Source: Sanderia malayensis
Lineage: Eukaryota; Cnidaria; Scyphozoa; Semaeostomeae; Pelagiidae
Direction: 5' to 3'
Length of the DNA stretch: 64,000 bases
Assembly (NCBI GenBank): GCA_013076295.1
Contig: RQOL01000861.1
Location: 4,876,235-4,940,234, forward strand
The notes under the pieces are model-generated. The model was given only the letters and a program-made list of their open reading frames with translations. It was not told the origin of the DNA and did not search any database. The position numbers and the translations under genes were made by a program. Positions 63,401 through 64,000 of this stretch are shown here, piece after piece; the stretch's first letter is position 1, and each line of letters opens with the position of its first letter.

Positions 63401-64000
63401 TATGATGTTGTGGGCCTGCCCTATTTCTTCTTCACGCGGAGTTTCGGTCAGATTTACAGCAGATTAACTCATGTCCAGAACAGATGCGATATCACAAATT
63501 CAGACTATTCAAATCGACGAGCTATTAACAATACCACCAAAACCGCTGGGACTTTACAGGGCAAGCAATACAGTGTTGTACACTTTGAAATGATATGACC
63601 CACAAGGAAAATTTTCGATTCGTCATTTTCGAAGTTAGATGATGACAGATAACGAAATTTCGGTAACTTTTTTAAAACTTGCAACCGCAGTATATTGAAA
63701 TTTTAGGAGGAGCTCGGCTCAACTGCATTTTGATTCAAATTCCGGCATTGATCTGACAAACCATCTGCCCTCCAGAAAATAAATTAGAAAGTTGTTTGTG
63801 ATGAAGTGAAAAACCTTGTTAGCGATGCAAAATTTACACACCGGTTTTTAATGGAAAAGGGTGAGCTAGCATATCACGTAAATTAATTAATTTTACATAA
63901 CTGAAACTTACCCTGGAGTACTTTAATTTTTGACTTTTCGAAAAACCTTGCAGATGACTGATTTGCGTCCATCCACTGGTCACTCCCTCTGCTGCCATAG
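34465..64000 (-). CDS. SPTB/SPTBN-like: Beta-spectrin (non-erythroid type), 5' end outside the window
   Basis: Membrane-skeleton protein that pairs with alpha-spectrin and binds actin, ankyrin and phosphoinositides. I place 57 exons between 63912->64000 and 34465-34590; their lengths keep one frame and encode about 2,328 residues (vertebrate beta-II about 2,364). Order: two calponin-homology domains, spectrin repeats, a charged linker and a C-terminal PH domain, ending [11 protein letters not shown]. The start codon lies beyond 64000. Main exon blocks are given in the sub-entries. The first intron in the window is 3.4 kb (60473-63911); the next largest, 48432-51960, contains a complete EGLN gene on the other strand. 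Introns also hold at least four MITEs and three minisatellites. Length and the PH domain favour the ordinary beta over the giant beta-H/beta-V type. Many long open frames on the opposite strand of the exons are shadows. Confidence 0.95.
36820..37265 (-). CDS. SPTB/SPTBN-like: Beta-spectrin linker with charged single-helix segment
   Basis: Exon 36987-37265 (93 residues) begins [20 protein letters not shown] and continues with dense Glu/Arg/Gln ([19 protein letters not shown]) before a milder acidic part ([17 protein letters not shown]). The pattern of alternating acidic and basic residues fits a stable single alpha helix or coiled coil. Exon 36820-36901 follows ([18 protein letters not shown]) and leads into the PH domain. 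Vertebrate beta-spectrins have a longer, less regular linker here. The purine bias also creates long spurious open frames on the other strand. Confidence 0.9.
37667..57636 (-). CDS. SPTB/SPTBN-like: Beta-spectrin repeat region
   Basis: Exons, high to low: 57449-57636, 56959-57076, 56786-56850, 56512-56554, 55927-56280, 55568-55730, 54982-55223, 54287-54487, 54047-54163, 53732-53812, 53524-53561, 53037-53163, 52351-52443, 51961-52079, 48335-48431, 47442-47570, 47286-47336, 47087-47152, 46608-46687, 46236-46329, 45523-45714, 45051-45128, 44726-44898, 44445-44535, 44198-44347, 43975-44070, 43491-43658, 42994-43109, 42621-42717, 42357-42446, 41854-42054, 41241-41449, 40792-40912, 40512-40595, 40023-40217, 39622-39690, 39176-39286, 38809-39053, 38341-38479, 38119-38203, 37898-37989, 37667-37771. 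They show the triple-helix repeat marks (W at the helix A core, LLKKHE/HK in helix B-C): [53 protein letters not shown]. The last partial repeats ([15 protein letters not shown]) would join the alpha subunit in tetramers. Confidence 0.9.
43740..43925. repeat. Minisatellite, unit about 29 bp
   Basis: About six imperfect copies of a unit like GCTTGCATGGTACAATAAGG + TCTTAGATT in a spectrin intron (43659-43974 in plus coordinates). Units alternate between 'ACAATAAGG' and 'ACCATGGGG' versions. Confidence 0.85.
45800..45956. mobile_element. MITE, ATAAGAACC family, CACTCTTTTTT ends
   Basis: CACTCTTTTTTATAAGAAC at the left is inverted at the right (GTTCTTATAAAAAAAGAGTG). The internal GCTGAGGCTC pairs with GAGCCTCAG, so nearly the whole 157 bp can fold. 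It is related to 51333-51484 through the ATAAGAACC motif and an 'ACAATAG' core. Confidence 0.8.
46366..46492. repeat. AGCAGCAC-rich tandem repeat
   Basis: Two copies of a unit of about 66 bp, itself built from 'AGCAGCAC' blocks joined by CTTAAG, CCAAAA or CTTACA. It lies in a spectrin intron. Confidence 0.8.
46741..46929. mobile_element. MITE, TACAGTCAA family, copy 2 (189 bp)
   Basis: Same length and order of motifs as 30412-30600. Ends TACAGTCAACTCTGTCTAAT and GCAGATTTGACTGTA. It lies in a spectrin intron. Confidence 0.9.
47713..47990. mobile_element. MITE, TACCGTAAATCC family, copy 2 (278 bp)
   Basis: Starts TACCGTAAATCCCCGAATAA and ends CTTATTCGAAGATTTACGGTA. It is in opposite orientation to the 23218 copy, sharing GCAAAAACGAAATTTTAG. 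It lies in a spectrin intron. Confidence 0.9.
48755..48965. repeat. Probable degraded DNA-transposon/MITE copy
   Basis: Many 'AAAACGGTG' and 'CGTTTTC' motifs in both orientations, ending ATGTGAACAGGGCCTAA, a kind of end seen in many animal DNA elements. A matching left end is not clear. It lies upstream of EGLN within the spectrin intron. Confidence 0.4.
49522..51239 (+). CDS. EGLN1-like: HIF prolyl hydroxylase (EGLN/PHD) with MYND zinc finger, nested in spectrin intron
   Basis: Iron and 2-oxoglutarate dioxygenase that hydroxylates HIF-alpha prolines in the presence of oxygen. Exons 49522-49748 and 50375-51239, joined in phase 2, give 363 residues. The MYND finger starts [20 protein letters not shown] (Cys43, 46, 54, 57, 63; His67, His75) and its last ligand, Cys79, comes from exon 2, as in vertebrate EGLN1. 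The catalytic domain shows [28 protein letters not shown] (iron ligands His265, Asp267), [20 protein letters not shown] (His326; 2-oxoglutarate Arg335) and [11 protein letters not shown]. Linker sequence between finger and catalytic domain is short (about 60 residues). The stop follows a potential splice donor (CAA|GTAAGC at the end), so a further C-terminal exon is possible. The gene is wholly inside spectrin intron 48432-51960, on the opposite strand. Confidence 0.92.
51333..51484. mobile_element. MITE, TACAGTAAACACCCGC ends (152 bp)
   Basis: 27-bp terminal inverted repeats with one mismatch: TACAGTAAACACCCGCATAT at the left, ATACGCGGGTGTTTACTGTA at the right. The middle can also fold (ACAATAGGCTATTGT). 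It lies 94 bp downstream of the EGLN stop codon, probably in its 3' UTR or just after. Confidence 0.92.
53321..53455. repeat. Minisatellite, 23-bp unit
   Basis: Five full copies and part of a sixth of GACTAGCAAGAATAGTCTGA + TAC, with A/G changes at fixed places. It lies in a spectrin intron. Confidence 0.92.
57852..64000 (-). CDS. SPTB/SPTBN-like: Beta-spectrin actin-binding (CH1-CH2) exons
   Basis: Exons, high to low: 63912->64000, 60321-60472, 60009-60089, 59575-59667, 59351-59439, 58868-58948, 58583-58698, 57852-57964. They read [16 protein letters not shown], then [114 protein letters not shown] and [20 protein letters not shown], which is the full tandem calponin-homology layout. The most 5' exon is linked to the next across 3.4 kb because its phase and the resulting junction match the family exactly. 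It runs off the window end, so the initiator Met is not visible. Confidence 0.93.
60473..63911 (-). other. Long 5' spectrin intron, no gene seen
   Basis: 3.4 kb of AT-rich sequence between the exon carrying EREAVQKK and the upstream exon ending KVLQG. I find no convincing exon, no terminal inverted repeat element and no tRNA-like segment. A long 5' intron of this kind often holds alternative promoters or enhancers; none can be shown here. Confidence 0.65.

Overview
This is a gene-dense piece of an animal nuclear genome. Introns are mostly 80-400 bp with GT..AG borders, the DNA is AT-rich, and short inverted-repeat transposons, tRNA-derived SINE-like repeats and minisatellites sit in introns. 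Gene content (beta-spectrin, a HIF-type prolyl hydroxylase with MYND finger, farnesyltransferase beta, DPH6, RCCD1, phytochelatin synthase, DRAM-family proteins, PAN/EGF/fibrinogen and PAN/EGF/CUB secreted proteins) points to a non-vertebrate metazoan. A cnidarian or sponge seems most likely to me, but the species cannot be fixed from the sequence alone.

Layout. 1-3909 (+): 3' part of an unrecognised coiled-coil gene, with a 30-bp minisatellite and three MITEs in its introns. 4622-10717 (-): complete FNTB in 14 exons; one intron holds a gap-free inverted repeat with two 1,009-bp arms. 12296-15919 (-): DPH6, 10 exons. 16744-17763 (+): intronless DRAM-family membrane protein. 18699-19999 (-) and about 22406-24176 (+): two head-to-head genes that share a recently duplicated PAN+EGF front end but carry different last exons, CUB in one and fibrinogen-like in the other, both joined at a phase-1 intron. 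24298-25916 (-): RCCD1. 26392-28272 (+): intronless protein made of two fused DRAM units. 28394-32858 (-): phytochelatin synthase with an unusual N-terminal extension. 34465 to beyond 64000 (-): beta-spectrin, 57 exons in the window, about 2,328 residues from the start of the actin-binding region to the stop. 49522-51239 (+): an EGLN/PHD oxygen-sensor gene nested antisense inside a spectrin intron.

I reconstructed gene models by eye from translated similarity, splice consensus and codon phase. For FNTB, DPH6, PAN-EGF-CUB, RCCD1, PCS, EGLN and spectrin the summed exon lengths keep one open frame, which supports the junctions. The genes do not form a pathway. The main interest lies in genome architecture (palindrome, nested gene, exon-swapped inverted duplicate) and in unusual protein layouts (double DRAM, N-extended PCS).
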